Positions 31,658-40,390 of a DNA stretch of 64,000 bases are shown here, in pieces. Below the pieces are notes generated by a model. The model ran no database searches. It was given only the letters and a program-made list of their open reading frames with translations, and had not been told where the DNA came from. The position numbers and the translations under genes are program-made. Origin of the DNA: Knoellia remsis (GTDB lineage: Bacteria > Actinomycetota > Actinomycetes > Actinomycetales > Dermatophilaceae). Positions within the stretch are counted from its first letter, which is position 1. Each line of letters starts with the position of its first letter. The stretch covers positions 124,001 to 188,000 of the forward strand of contig NZ_PVTI01000002.1 in the NCBI RefSeq assembly GCF_003002895.1, given 5' to 3'.

Positions 31658-32787
31658 CGCTGTCAGTCATCAACGCAGGCCGTGGCGCTGCCTCTGCGTC
31701 GGACGAGGAGCGGTGGGCGCGCCTCGCCTGGAGTCGCCTCGCCGAGCCCCAGACCGAAGAGGTGACGGCGTGGCTGCGCAGGCACGGTCCTGTTGAGGCG
31801 TTGGCGAGGCTGCGGGCCGGGTCGCTGGACCCCACGGGGCGCTACGACCAACGGCTCGAGTCGCTCGACATCGACAGCGCACGTCGGTCGCTGGACCGGC
31901 TCGAGGTGCGAGTGGTCATCCCCGGGGACGACGACTGGCCCGAGGGGGTGGAGCAGCTGGCCAACCCACCGATCTGCCTGTATGTCCGCGGCCGGGGCGG
32001 CCTCGGGCTGGTCGAAGGCGGCGTGGCCGTCGTCGGGTCACGGGCCGCCACCCCCTACGGCCTGACCATCGCGACCGAGCTGGGCGAAGGACTGGCCGCG
32101 CGGGGGATCGGCGTGGTGTCCGGGGCTGCGTTCGGGATCGATGCTGCCGCGCACCGTGGCGCGCTCGCGGCCGGCGGGCCGACCGTTTCGGTGCTGGCGC
32201 GAGGGCTGGACCGGGCCTACCCCGCCGCCCATGACGGGTTGCTCCGTGACATCGCCGAGCACGGGGCCGTCGTGAGTGAGCTGCCGCTCGGCTGGGCGCC
32301 CTTCCGGCATCGGTTCCTCGCCCGCAACCGGCTCATCGCGGCGATGACGGCCGGGACGGTCGTCGTCGAGGCGGGTCTGCGCTCCGGCTCGCTCAACACG
32401 GCACGGACCGCTGCGGCGCTCGGTCGGCACGTCGCCGCCGTCCCCGGGCCGGTGACGTCGGTGCAGTCGGCCGGCTGCCACGAGCTGATCCGCGAGACCG
32501 GGGCGAGCCTCGTCACCGACACCGCCGAGGTGGTGGACCTCGTCGGCCGGCTGAGCTTCGACGCCGCCGCACCGGCCCGTGCACCCTCGAGCGCGGAGGC
32601 CGAGCTCGACCCGGTGGCCCATGCCGTCTGGTCGGCGATACCGCTGCGCCGAGGCGCGGACCTCGCCGCGTTGCAACGACTCACCGCGGTCGACACCCCC
32701 ACGCTGTTGTCCGTGCTGGGACGGCTCGGCGCAGTCGGCCTCGTGCGCCGCGACCAGGACCGGTGGCGCAAGGTGCTCCCGGACTGA
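31654..32787 (+). CDS. dprA: DNA processing protein DprA
   Basis: The 377-residue protein has a helical N-terminal domain, the Rossmann fold with VAVVGSRAATPYGLTIATEL near residue 123, and the elements SGAAFGIDAAAHRGAL, RNRLIAAMTAGTVVVEAGLR and SGSLNTARTAAALGRHVAAV. A C-terminal winged helix follows (DTPTLLSVLGRLGAVGLVRR). DprA loads RecA on single-stranded DNA entering the cell during transformation. The ATG overlaps the comM remnant stop by four bases, with GGGAGGAG upstream, so it was translationally coupled to comM; its expression may now depend on promoters within or at the element end. Confidence 0.95.
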   Translation: MTLSVINAGRGAASASDEERWARLAWSRLAEPQTEEVTAWLRRHGPVEALARLRAGSLDPTGRYDQRLESLDIDSARRSLDRLEVRVVIPGDDDWPEGVEQLANPPICLYVRGRGGLGLVEGGVAVVGSRAATPYGLTIATELGEGLAARGIGVVSGAAFGIDAAAHRGALAAGGPTVSVLARGLDRAYPAAHDGLLRDIAEHGAVVSELPLGWAPFRHRFLARNRLIAAMTAGTVVVEAGLRSGSLNTARTAAALGRHVAAVPGPVTSVQSAGCHELIRETGASLVTDTAEVVDLVGRLSFDAAAPARAPSSAEAELDPVAHAVWSAIPLRRGADLAALQRLTAVDTPTLLSVLGRLGAVGLVRRDQDRWRKVLPD

Positions 32788-32796
32788 ACCGCCGGC

Positions 32797-32900
32797 GTGG
32801 CCGGGTGGTCGCGGCGGCGGGGGTGGCCGGGTGGTCGCGGCGGCCGGGGTGGCCGGGTGGTCGCGGCGGCCGGGATGGCCGGGCGGCGAGTGGTGGGGTG
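32797..32900. repeat. 26-base tandem repeat between dprA and xerC
   Basis: Units start at 32797, 32823, 32849 and 32875 (partial), each GTGGCCGGGTGGTCGCGGCG followed by six more G/C-rich bases, with few differences. The array is nearly pure G on the plus strand, with a strong strand skew. It contains no supported gene, although frames through it are open by chance. Confidence 0.85.
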
Positions 32901-32973
32901 GTCGTGGCGGGGTCATCGGCGCGGACGGACCCGCCGACGGGGGTGGTTGAACCCTGAAGGGTCGTCTGGGACC

Positions 32974-33900
32974 GTGACCTGTGTGAGTGCCACCCGGTCG
33001 GAGGTCATCGACGCCTTCGAGCGCCACCTGCGTGCCGAACGGAGCCGTTCCGAGCACACGGTGCGGGCCTACCTCGGTGACCTGCGGGACTTCTTCGCTC
33101 ACCTCGACGGCGAGGGCGGGGAAGCGACGCCGCTGGAGTCGGTGCGGCTGGCAGACCTGCGGGCCTGGTTGGGCGACCTCGCCGCCCGAGGCGCCGCACG
33201 GTCCACGCTGGGACGTCGGTCGGCCTCCCTGCGCACGTTCTTCGCCTGGGCGACCCGTCAGGGCCATGTGCCCACGGACCCGGCGCTCCGCCTCGTCGCT
33301 CCTCGCAAGCACCGCACCCTTCCCGCCGTCCTCGCCCGGCAGGACGCTGCCCAGCTCCTCGACGTCGCTGCCGTCGCGGCGGACGACGACGACCCAGTGC
33401 ACCTGCGGGACCGCGCCGTCCTCGAGCTGCTCTACGCGACGGGCATCCGGGTCGGGGAGCTCACCGGCCTCGATGTCGACGACGTTGACCTGCACGCGGA
33501 CGTCGTCCGCGTCATCGGCAAGGGGGACAAGGAACGCCGGGTGCCCTTCGGGGCACCGGCTCGAGCAGCCGTGCAGGAGTGGCTCGCGAGGGCTCGGCCC
33601 CGGCTGGCGACCGAACGCAGCGGCCCGGCGCTCTTCCTCGGGCGGCGCGGTGGGCGCATCGACCCCCGCCAGGTGCGTAGTGTCGTGCATGCCATGGTGA
33701 GCCACGTGCCCGACGCCCCCGACCTCGGACCGCATGGTCTGCGGCACAGTGCTGCCACCCACCTACTCGAGGGCGGGGCCGACCTGCGCATGGTGCAAGA
33801 GCTGCTCGGCCACGCGTCCCTCTCGACGACGCAGCTGTACACGCACGTGTCCATCGAGCGCCTCGCCGCCTCCTATGCCCAGGCCCACCCCCGTGCCTGA
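32974..33900 (+). CDS. xerC: Tyrosine recombinase XerC
   Basis: The 308-residue protein has a SAM-like N-terminal core-binding domain ([20 protein letters not shown]) and a catalytic domain with the Arg in [56 protein letters not shown] and the nucleophile in TQLYTHV. It resolves chromosome dimers at dif with XerD. Its dprA-linked place is the conserved chromosomal position, so it is not the ICE integrase. GTG at 32974 is used; GTG 32983 is also possible. Confidence 0.92.
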   Translation: MTCVSATRSEVIDAFERHLRAERSRSEHTVRAYLGDLRDFFAHLDGEGGEATPLESVRLADLRAWLGDLAARGAARSTLGRRSASLRTFFAWATRQGHVPTDPALRLVAPRKHRTLPAVLARQDAAQLLDVAAVAADDDDPVHLRDRAVLELLYATGIRVGELTGLDVDDVDLHADVVRVIGKGDKERRVPFGAPARAAVQEWLARARPRLATERSGPALFLGRRGGRIDPRQVRSVVHAMVSHVPDAPDLGPHGLRHSAATHLLEGGADLRMVQELLGHASLSTTQLYTHVSIERLAASYAQAHPRA

Positions 33901-34999
33901 CGACCTCGACGTCCCCGACTGGGTGAGCCACCATGGCTCCTCGACCACGGTCGAGGAGCCGGCGCCGCTGCGGCGTGCGGAGCTCCGTCGGTTGGCGGAT
34001 CGGCGTCTGGCCGAGGAGCGGACCGCCGGCGGGGGACGCCGCGACCGACGGGGCCGGCACTCGGCGGTGCCTGACCGACGGTCCACCACGGCACGTCGTC
34101 CAGGCTCGGTGGCGCACCGAGGTGACCTCGGGGAGAGCCACACGTCCTTGGGGTCGACGTCACCGGTTCCGGTGCGTGAGCGTCGTCGCCGTCGGCGCGG
34201 CCCGACAGCGGTGCAGGTGGCTCGACGGAGGGCCGTCGTGGCCGGCGTGTTCGCCGTCCTGAGCGGTCTGTCGCTGTGGTCGTTCTGGCCCGGCGACGAG
34301 CTCAGCGGCTCCGGACGGAGCACAGCCGACCTGACGTCGCAGCGTGCCTCCCTGCCCCGGCCGGACGTCCAGCCTGCCGCGGCAGCGGAGGAGGTTCCGA
34401 CTCCCACCACGAGCGCCACGCCTGCCGCGACGCCACGTCAGGGGCAGGTGCCCGAGGCGGCATCGGGCGACCTCACGGCGTTGGCACTGCCGGCCATCGC
34501 CGCGCCGACGGTCAACCCGACGAAGACGCTGCGGGTGGGGTTCGAGGTCGAGGAGGGTGCTGGCGTGGACTCCGCCGAGGCGGCGCGCATCATCTCCGCC
34601 ACGCTGGGAGACGCCCGCGGCTGGCAGACCGAGGAGCGGGTCCGGTTCCGGGCCGCCACGGCCGAGCAGACCGCGGCGGGAGACGTCGACCTCACCGTCG
34701 TGCTGGCGAGTCCGAAGACGACGGACAAGCTCTGCGCGCCACTGGACACGAACGGCAAGGTGTCCTGCTTCAACCTGCGCAAGGCAGTGCTCAACGCGCG
34801 ACGGTGGACCGAGGCGGTGCCGCACTTCGGGACGGACCTGACGGGGTATCGCCAGTACCTCGTCAACCACGAGGTCGGTCACGGGCTCTACCACGGCCAT
34901 GTCGAGTGCCCGAGCAAGGGAGCGCCCGCGCCCATCATGCTGCAGCAGACCAAGGGCCTCGACGGGTGCAAGGCCAACGCCTGGCCCACCGTCACGTGA
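33875..34999 (+). CDS. DUF3152 membrane-anchored protein with zinc-protease-like motif
   Basis: The 374-residue protein has a long basic, Arg-rich cytoplasmic N-terminus, a hydrophobic segment [20 protein letters not shown] at about residues 120-140, a Pro/Ala/Thr linker, and a C-terminal domain. That domain has [20 protein letters not shown] and the zinc-binding-like helix [13 protein letters not shown], typical of DUF3152. This family is found next to xerC in Actinobacteria and is presumed to be an extracytoplasmic hydrolase; the substrate is unknown. The ATG at 33875 overlaps xerC by 26 bases, and a GTG at 33893 is an alternative start. Confidence 0.82.
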   Translation: MPRPTPVPDDLDVPDWVSHHGSSTTVEEPAPLRRAELRRLADRRLAEERTAGGGRRDRRGRHSAVPDRRSTTARRPGSVAHRGDLGESHTSLGSTSPVPVRERRRRRRGPTAVQVARRRAVVAGVFAVLSGLSLWSFWPGDELSGSGRSTADLTSQRASLPRPDVQPAAAAEEVPTPTTSATPAATPRQGQVPEAASGDLTALALPAIAAPTVNPTKTLRVGFEVEEGAGVDSAEAARIISATLGDARGWQTEERVRFRAATAEQTAAGDVDLTVVLASPKTTDKLCAPLDTNGKVSCFNLRKAVLNARRWTEAVPHFGTDLTGYRQYLVNHEVGHGLYHGHVECPSKGAPAPIMLQQTKGLDGCKANAWPTVT

Positions 35000-35046
35000 T
35001 CGAGGAGCCGTTCGTGGCCGTCGGGGCGGCGCGGCTCGCCCTCGGG

Positions 35047-35649
35047 TCAGGGGCTCGTCGTCCCCTGCGGTAGCAGGATGACCCGGCTCCCACCGAGCAG
35101 GGGACGAGGGTCGGTGTAGCCACTGGGGCTGCTCTCGGTGAGCGCCCCCAGGTGCAGGCACGAGCCACCACAGTGCGTCCGGCCCCGGACCACGCCCAGA
35201 CGCTGCCCGGACGCGACGCGCTGGCCGGTCGTGACGGCTCCGGCGACCGGCTCGTAGGTGCTGCGCAGCCCCGATGTGTGGGTCACCGTGACCGTGCCGC
35301 GCCCGGCGATGATGCCGACGTGCGTGACGACGCCGTCGTCGACCGCGCCGACCTGTTGGCCTTGGTTCGCACTGAGGTCGATACCACGGTGCCCGGCGCC
35401 ATATGTCGACGCCGGCGCGCGGTACGGCGCGAGCACTCGCGGTCGCGGCGACAACGGCCACTCCCACGTGCCGCGCAGCGACGCCGGGTCGATGCGCGCC
35501 GGCGCGAGCGAGCCCCCTGCCGCGACCGGTGTCGGTCCAGGGTCGGGCATCGTGATCACGCCCGCGGGTGCCAGCGAGCCGGCGAGGGTGAGGACGGTCG
35601 CGGCGCGGCGGAGGGCGGCGATGATGGCGGAGCTGCTGACGGTGTCCAT
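35047..35649 (-). CDS. Secreted M23-like peptidoglycan endopeptidase homologue with incomplete HxH motif
   Basis: The 200-residue protein starts at the ATG at 35649 and has a signal-like N-terminus (AIIAALRRAATVLTLAGSLA). The M23 domain contains RAPASTYGAGHRGIDLSANQ (first zinc motif HxGIDL), GIIAGRGTVTVTH and CGGSCLHLGAL. The canonical HxH is here CLH, so one metal ligand is absent and the enzyme may be inactive or bind differently. This CLH variant is common in the M23 protein encoded near rpsB of Actinobacteria (family knowledge). Confidence 0.82.
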   Translation of the reverse strand: MDTVSSSAIIAALRRAATVLTLAGSLAPAGVITMPDPGPTPVAAGGSLAPARIDPASLRGTWEWPLSPRPRVLAPYRAPASTYGAGHRGIDLSANQGQQVGAVDDGVVTHVGIIAGRGTVTVTHTSGLRSTYEPVAGAVTTGQRVASGQRLGVVRGRTHCGGSCLHLGALTESSPSGYTDPRPLLGGSRVILLPQGTTSP

Positions 35650-35746
35650 GGCCCCAGCGTCCGGGTGGCGCCGGGGCCGCGCCACCCGCCGGATGGGTGC
35701 CTGTGGACGGCGCCGACCGGAGCCGCCGCCTGTGGACGAACGCCGG

Positions 35747-36913
35747 TCAAGCCGTGCGCAGCTGCGCGAGACGCCGGGCTGCCTCGCGCAGCACGTCCTC
35801 GCGCTTGCAGAAGGCGAACCGGACGAGGGTGCGGGCAGCGTCCTCGTCGTCGTGGAAGACCGACACCGGCACCGCGGCGACTCCCGCACGGGCCGGCAGC
35901 TCGCGGCAGAACGCGAGTCCGTCGCGCGCTCCCAACTTCGCCACGTCCGCGATGACGAAGTAGGTCCCGCCCGGCACCGACACCGGCAGTCCCAGCTCGT
36001 CGCGCAGCGCTGCGACCAACACGTCCCGCTGCGCCTGCATCGTCCGGGTGAACCCGGCATACACGTCATCACCGAGCCCGAGACCCACGGCGACGGCCGG
36101 CTGGAAGGGGCCCGAACCGACATACGTGAGGAACTGCTTCACGGTGCGTACGGCGGCGACGGCTTCGGCGGGACCGGTGACCCAGCCGACCTTCCAGCCG
36201 GTGACAGAGAAGGTCTTCGCGGCCGACGAGATCGTCAGGGTCCGCTCCGCCATCCCTGGCAGCGTCGCGATGGGCACGTGCTCGCCACCGTCGAACACGA
36301 GGTGCTCGTAAACCTCGTCGGTGACCACCCACGCGTCGAACTCCCTTGCGAGAGAACAGATCAGGTTGAGCTCGTCACGCGTGAAGACCTTGCCGGTCGG
36401 GTTGTGCGGCGTGTTGAGCAGGACGAGCCGGGTCCGTTCCGAGAACGCCGCCCGCAGCGAAGCCTCGTCGACCGCGAAGTCCGGGAACCGCAGCACCGAC
36501 GTGCGACGGACAGCGCCCGCGAGGGCGATCGACGCGGCATACGAGTCGTAGTAGGGCTCGAAGGTGACCACCTCGTCGCCGGGCTCGCACAGCGCGAGGA
36601 TCGTCGCCGCGATCGCCTCGGTCGCTCCCACGGTGACAAGCACCTGGCTGCGCGGGTCAAGAGAGATCCCGTAGAACCGATCCTGGTGTGCCGCAACGGC
36701 ATCGAGCAGCTCGGGCACGCCGGGACCCGGCGGGTACTGGTTGCGCCCGGCGTCGATCGCGGCCTTGGCGGCGTCGAGGACCTCCCGCGGCCCGTCGGTG
36801 TCGGGGAAGCCCTGCCCGAGGTTGACGGCGTCGTGCTCGAGGGCGAGCGCCGACATCTCGGCGAAGATCGTCGACCCGAAGCCCTGCATCCGCTGCACGA
36901 GAGGCGATTCCAT
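35747..36913 (-). CDS. Class I/II PLP-dependent aminotransferase
   Basis: The start is the ATG at 36913, with GCGAGG just before it, giving 388 residues. Fold-type I motifs are clear: NQYPPGPGVPELLDAVAAHQ near the N-terminus, TVGATEAIAATI for cofactor binding, LLNTPHNPTGKV with the conserved Asn, the DEVYEHLVFDG element, and the Schiff-base lysine in ISSAAKTFSVTGWKVGW. It resembles YbdL/kynurenine-type transaminases (MetC-like methionine or N-succinyl-type substrates), but the amino donor cannot be told from sequence. Confidence 0.88.
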   Translation of the reverse strand: MESPLVQRMQGFGSTIFAEMSALALEHDAVNLGQGFPDTDGPREVLDAAKAAIDAGRNQYPPGPGVPELLDAVAAHQDRFYGISLDPRSQVLVTVGATEAIAATILALCEPGDEVVTFEPYYDSYAASIALAGAVRRTSVLRFPDFAVDEASLRAAFSERTRLVLLNTPHNPTGKVFTRDELNLICSLAREFDAWVVTDEVYEHLVFDGGEHVPIATLPGMAERTLTISSAAKTFSVTGWKVGWVTGPAEAVAAVRTVKQFLTYVGSGPFQPAVAVGLGLGDDVYAGFTRTMQAQRDVLVAALRDELGLPVSVPGGTYFVIADVAKLGARDGLAFCRELPARAGVAAVPVSVFHDDEDAARTLVRFAFCKREDVLREAARRLAQLRTA

Positions 36914-36956
36914 GCCTCGCAGGCTACGCGGCTCCCGTCGCCCTACCCTCGATGAC

Positions 36957-37648
36957 ATGTCCACGTCTGCCGACCTCGTCGAGGCGGTCCGAGAGACGCT
37001 GCACACCGGTGCCGACCCGGAGCGCGCGGTGGGACAGCAGCGCTACATGAAGAGCGAGATGCCGTTCCTCGGGCTCACCTCGGCGGATCGGCGTGTCGCG
37101 CTGCGCCCGCTCATGGGCGACCCGGGACTGCGGCTCGCCACCCGCGGGGAGTGGGAGGGCACGGTCCGTCGCCTCTGGGACGAGGCCGCGTTTCGTGAGG
37201 AGCGGTATGCCGCGCTCGACCTGCTCCGCCATCGCGCCTACCGCGCGTGGCGGGACCCGGAGGTCATGCCGCTCGTCGAGGAGCTCGTCGTCACGGGGGC
37301 GTGGTGGGACCTCGTCGACGAGCTGTCCAACGTCGTGGGGGAGGTGCTGCTCGTCGATCCCGAGGGGAGGGGCTGCGGATGCGCGAGTGGGCCGAACGCG
37401 ATGACCTGTGGCTGCGACGGTCGGCGATCATCAGCCAGCTGCGTCACCGGGAACGCACCAACACGCAGCTGCTCGAGGACGTCATCGTGCCCAACCTCGG
37501 CGACCGGGAGTTCTTCGTGCGCAAGGCAATCGGGTGGGCACTGCGGCAGTACGCACGCACGAACCCGGCGTGGGTCCGCGACGTCGTCACCCGGCATACG
37601 GACTCCATGTCGGGACTGAGCCGGCGTGAGGCCCTCAAGCACCTGTGA
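36957..37648 (+). pseudogene. DNA alkylation repair protein (AlkD-like) with a frameshift
   Basis: Two overlapping frames together make a complete HEAT-repeat AlkD-like glycosylase of about 230 residues. The first runs MSTSADLVEAVRETLHTGAD through GAWWDLVDELSNVVGEVLLV and ends at about 37370. The second resumes as LRMREWAERDDLWLRRSAII and ends at 37648 with WVRDVVTRHTDSMSGLSRRE. The switch falls in a G-rich run GAGGGGAGGGGC (37362-37373), where one missing base restores the frame. It could be a real inactivating mutation, a phase-variable tract, or a sequencing error. The tryptophans (AWWDLVD, REWAERDDLWLRR) typical of AlkD are kept. Confidence 0.8.
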
Positions 37649-37692
37649 CGCTCCCGTGGCGCACCTGTGCGTTCGGGTCTAAGGTCCGATGT

Positions 37693-39819
37693 ATGAGCGC
37701 GCGCACCGTCCGCCGAGTCGTCCCCCTCTTCGCCCTCATCGTGCTTGCCCTCGTCGGCACGTCGGCGGGTGCCAGTCCGGCAGCCGGCCGCGCCGCGGAC
37801 CCGAAGCCGACGCCGTGGCGTGCCGACCAGTGGCCGCAGACCCAGCCGTGGCAGAAGGACGGCCCCAAGGGCTCGCCCACGCAGCGCCGGATGGCCCAGG
37901 AGCTGCGAGCCGCCGGCTTCCCGGCACCGATCGACCCACAGGACTGGGAGAACCCGGACGAGATGACGTGGGAGGACTACACCAAGCCGCCGGGCACGAC
38001 GTGGAACGACCCGTCCGTCCAGGGCTCCAAGGACACCTTCAAGGGTGCGCTCGTCTTGCTCGACTACCCCAACCAGCCGTTCGTCGTGACCCAACCCCAG
38101 GGGTCGACGGTGTTCGGCAACCCGAGCAGCGTCGCCAGCAACGTCCCGCGCTCGCAGGTGGCCCAGTTCTACGAGGATTTCCTCAACAAGCCCGGGGCCC
38201 TCAACGGTGGCCGGACCATCCACGAGTACTGGATGGAAGACTCGGGCGGCCGCTACGGCGTCGACCTCACGGCGTTCGGGCCGTACACGATGCCCGGCAA
38301 GGACCACGAGTACGGCCTCGAGTTCCAGGGCCAGGAGGCCTGCCCCGCCGGTGACACGTGCACCCGCAACATCCGCACCGACGGGCTCGCCCTGTGGCAG
38401 GGCGCGGAGGGCGCCGCGATCCGCGAGCAGTTCGACTTCGTCTTCATCCTCTCCGCCGGCCAGGACGAGTCCTCGACGTGGCAGGAGTTCGGGATGATGA
38501 AGTTCCCGACCAAGGAGGACGTCACCGACCCCTTCGGCCCGCCGGACAGTGCCCTGCCGAACTGGTCCGACACGCGCTACGTCGACTGGACCTCGTGGGC
38601 GTCGGGCTCGACGATCTGGCCCAACGCCGGGGGCGGGTCCTCGACGCAGGCCGAGAGCAGCGGCATGGGCGTCTACGCCCACGAGCTGAGCCACATCCTC
38701 GGCATCGGCGACAACTACAACAACCCCTACGGCATACCGCCGAGACGGTCCTACTCGGGCATCTGGGACATGCTCAGCCGCGGCTCGTTCAACGGTCCCG
38801 GTGGCCCGCACAGCCGGTGGGTGATCCCGGCGACGGGTGGCGGGTCCCTCGGAGCCCAGCACATGCTGCGCAACAAGATGAAGCTCGAGATGGTCGACGA
38901 GGCCAACGTGCTCAGGCTGTCCCGTGAAGCGCTCGCCGACTCCGGTCTCGCCGTCGCGACGGTGACGGCCCGCGCGGTCGAGCCGGGTGACGCCGGCCTG
39001 TCCGGCATCAACGTCGAGCTGGAGAACGGCGACCGCTCACCGGCGTGCAGCACCGCGACCAACCCGCTGTGCGACGGCGGCGGCTACGACAACTACACGG
39101 TCGAGGTCGTCGACCGTATGGGCGCCGACTCCTTCACCCCCGACTCCGGGGTCCTGCTCGCCAAGACCAAGAACGCGAACCGCTCGCCGTTCGCCTGGGT
39201 CATCGACGCCAACCCGCAGGACATCGGCATGACCGACTACGTCCTCCCCGACGGCACGAAGGTGCCGATCACCATCGGCGACTACCGCCAGCTCTCCGAC
39301 GCCCTGTTCAAGGCGGGCGCGAAGTCCGGCAGCCAGTACGAGTACGTCGACGAGGCCAACCGGCTGCACTTCTACGTCCTCGACCTGAAGCGTGACGCCC
39401 AAGGCGTTCTCACCTACACGGTCGCCGTGCGCTCGCTCGACGGCTCCGGCGACCAGCAGCGCGGTGTCGCCCTCCAGGGCCGGGCCGCACCCAAGGGCTC
39501 GGACGGGCTGAGCACCTGCCGCTTCCGGCTCACCAACACCGGGTCCGGCGTGGGCGACTCGTCCGGTCAGCCGGAGGACGTGACGCCGTACCTCGACAGC
39601 GACGTCTACCGGCTCTCGGCCTCGACGTCGACCGCCGGCTGGAGGGTCAACCTGCCCAACGAGCTGGCGACGGCCCAGGCGGGGGAGAGCGTCGAGGTGC
39701 CGGTCCAGGCCCTCGCCGCCGACGGCACGAAGCGACCGGCCAGGGTCACGTTGACGGCGACGAGCGAGAGCGACCCGAGCAAGACCGCCACCGCGACCTG
39801 CACCGCCATCGCCCGCTGA
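37693..39819 (+). CDS. Secreted M6-family metalloprotease
   Basis: The 708-residue protein starts at an ATG (37693) with signal peptide VPLFALIVLALVGTSAGASP. The mature part carries an immune inhibitor A/M6-type domain with conserved VPRSQVAQFYEDFLNKPGAL, the zinc helix YAHELSHILGIGDNYNNPYG and a following SGIWDMLSRGSF, the Met-turn type region of this clan. The C-terminal 250 residues hold beta-rich domains, including TLTATSESDPSKTATATCTA that may bind substrate or cell wall. It is expected to be exported and to degrade proteins outside the cell. Confidence 0.85.
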   Translation: MSARTVRRVVPLFALIVLALVGTSAGASPAAGRAADPKPTPWRADQWPQTQPWQKDGPKGSPTQRRMAQELRAAGFPAPIDPQDWENPDEMTWEDYTKPPGTTWNDPSVQGSKDTFKGALVLLDYPNQPFVVTQPQGSTVFGNPSSVASNVPRSQVAQFYEDFLNKPGALNGGRTIHEYWMEDSGGRYGVDLTAFGPYTMPGKDHEYGLEFQGQEACPAGDTCTRNIRTDGLALWQGAEGAAIREQFDFVFILSAGQDESSTWQEFGMMKFPTKEDVTDPFGPPDSALPNWSDTRYVDWTSWASGSTIWPNAGGGSSTQAESSGMGVYAHELSHILGIGDNYNNPYGIPPRRSYSGIWDMLSRGSFNGPGGPHSRWVIPATGGGSLGAQHMLRNKMKLEMVDEANVLRLSREALADSGLAVATVTARAVEPGDAGLSGINVELENGDRSPACSTATNPLCDGGGYDNYTVEVVDRMGADSFTPDSGVLLAKTKNANRSPFAWVIDANPQDIGMTDYVLPDGTKVPITIGDYRQLSDALFKAGAKSGSQYEYVDEANRLHFYVLDLKRDAQGVLTYTVAVRSLDGSGDQQRGVALQGRAAPKGSDGLSTCRFRLTNTGSGVGDSSGQPEDVTPYLDSDVYRLSASTSTAGWRVNLPNELATAQAGESVEVPVQALAADGTKRPARVTLTATSESDPSKTATATCTAIAR

Positions 39820-39841
39820 CCCGGGCTGACCGCTGACCTTT

Positions 39842-39887
39842 GGCCACCTCGCCTCAGGGTGGCCGCTGACCCGGGCTGAGTCAGCGG
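39842..39887. terminator. Convergent terminator hairpins
   Basis: Two overlapping stems, GGCCACC/GGTGGCC (39842-39864) and CCGCTGAC/GTCAGCGG (39863-39887), lie between the convergent metalloprotease and DUF1232 genes. They may form alternative hairpins, one for each direction. A 17-base direct repeat CCGCTGACCCGGGCTGA also occurs here and just upstream. Confidence 0.6.
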
Positions 39888-39963
39888 GCCCACGGACATG
39901 CAATGGCCTCGGTGATGCCGTATGCCGGGTGCGCGCCGTGCGTGCCGCGGCCCACCGTGGTCG

Positions 39964-40284
39964 TCACTGCCGGTTCGTCGGTCCGCGTCGGAGGCGGCCG
40001 AAGTCGACGCCCGAGTCGGTGAGGACCTTGCGGGCGCGGGCCAGCCGCAGCGCGAACAGCACGGCCACCCCGAGGATCCCGGCGTCGTCGGCCAGGCCGA
40101 GCGGCCCCAGCACGGCCTCGGGCAGCACGTCCACCGGGCTCAGCAGGTAGAACCCGGCCATCGCCAGCGCCACGACCCCACGCGGCGGGATCCGGTAGCG
40201 CCACATGAGGAAGCCGACCACCAGCGCGAACAGGCCCACCAGCACGGCGAGCGCGATGAGCACCACCCTGATGACGTCGTCCAC
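39964..40284 (-). CDS. DUF1232 (YkvA-like) small membrane protein
   Basis: The 106-residue protein starts at GTG 40284 (VDDVIRVVLIALAVLVGLFA). After an N-terminal helix comes the family core YRIPPRGVVALAMAGFYLLS, then PVDVLPEAVLGPLGLADDAG, which matches the DUF1232 consensus sPiDliPefipvlGllDDa. The protein is a small inner-membrane protein of unknown role. The upstream frame extends to 40365, but the extension contains a large inverted repeat and is rejected. Confidence 0.85.
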   Translation of the reverse strand: MDDVIRVVLIALAVLVGLFALVVGFLMWRYRIPPRGVVALAMAGFYLLSPVDVLPEAVLGPLGLADDAGILGVAVLFALRLARARKVLTDSGVDFGRLRRGPTNRQ

Positions 40285-40325
40285 ACCACCCAGTGTGCCC
40301 CGCTCGGCCACGTCACCCCCGACTG

Positions 40326-40366
40326 ATTGCGCACAGTTCGCACGGCCCGTGCGAACTGTGCGCAAT
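40326..40366. terminator. 19-base-pair perfect hairpin downstream of the MFS gene
   Basis: Perfect complementary arms at 40326-40344 and 40348-40366 with a three-base loop lie 25 bases past the stop of the minus-strand MFS gene and upstream of the DUF1232 gene. A stem of this strength would terminate or stabilise the MFS transcript. There is no clear U-tract. Confidence 0.7.
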
Positions 40367-40390
40367 AAGTCGTGGGGTGCGAACGGGCAA

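Noticed and set aside
32797-32900. Tandem repeat considered as protein-coding
   Set aside because: Frames are open by chance in G-rich repeats; no start signal or conserved protein.
32974-33900. XerC considered as the ICE integrase
   Set aside because: It lies beyond the junction, after dprA, in the conserved chromosomal position and has all XerC features; the ICE integrase must be outside the window.
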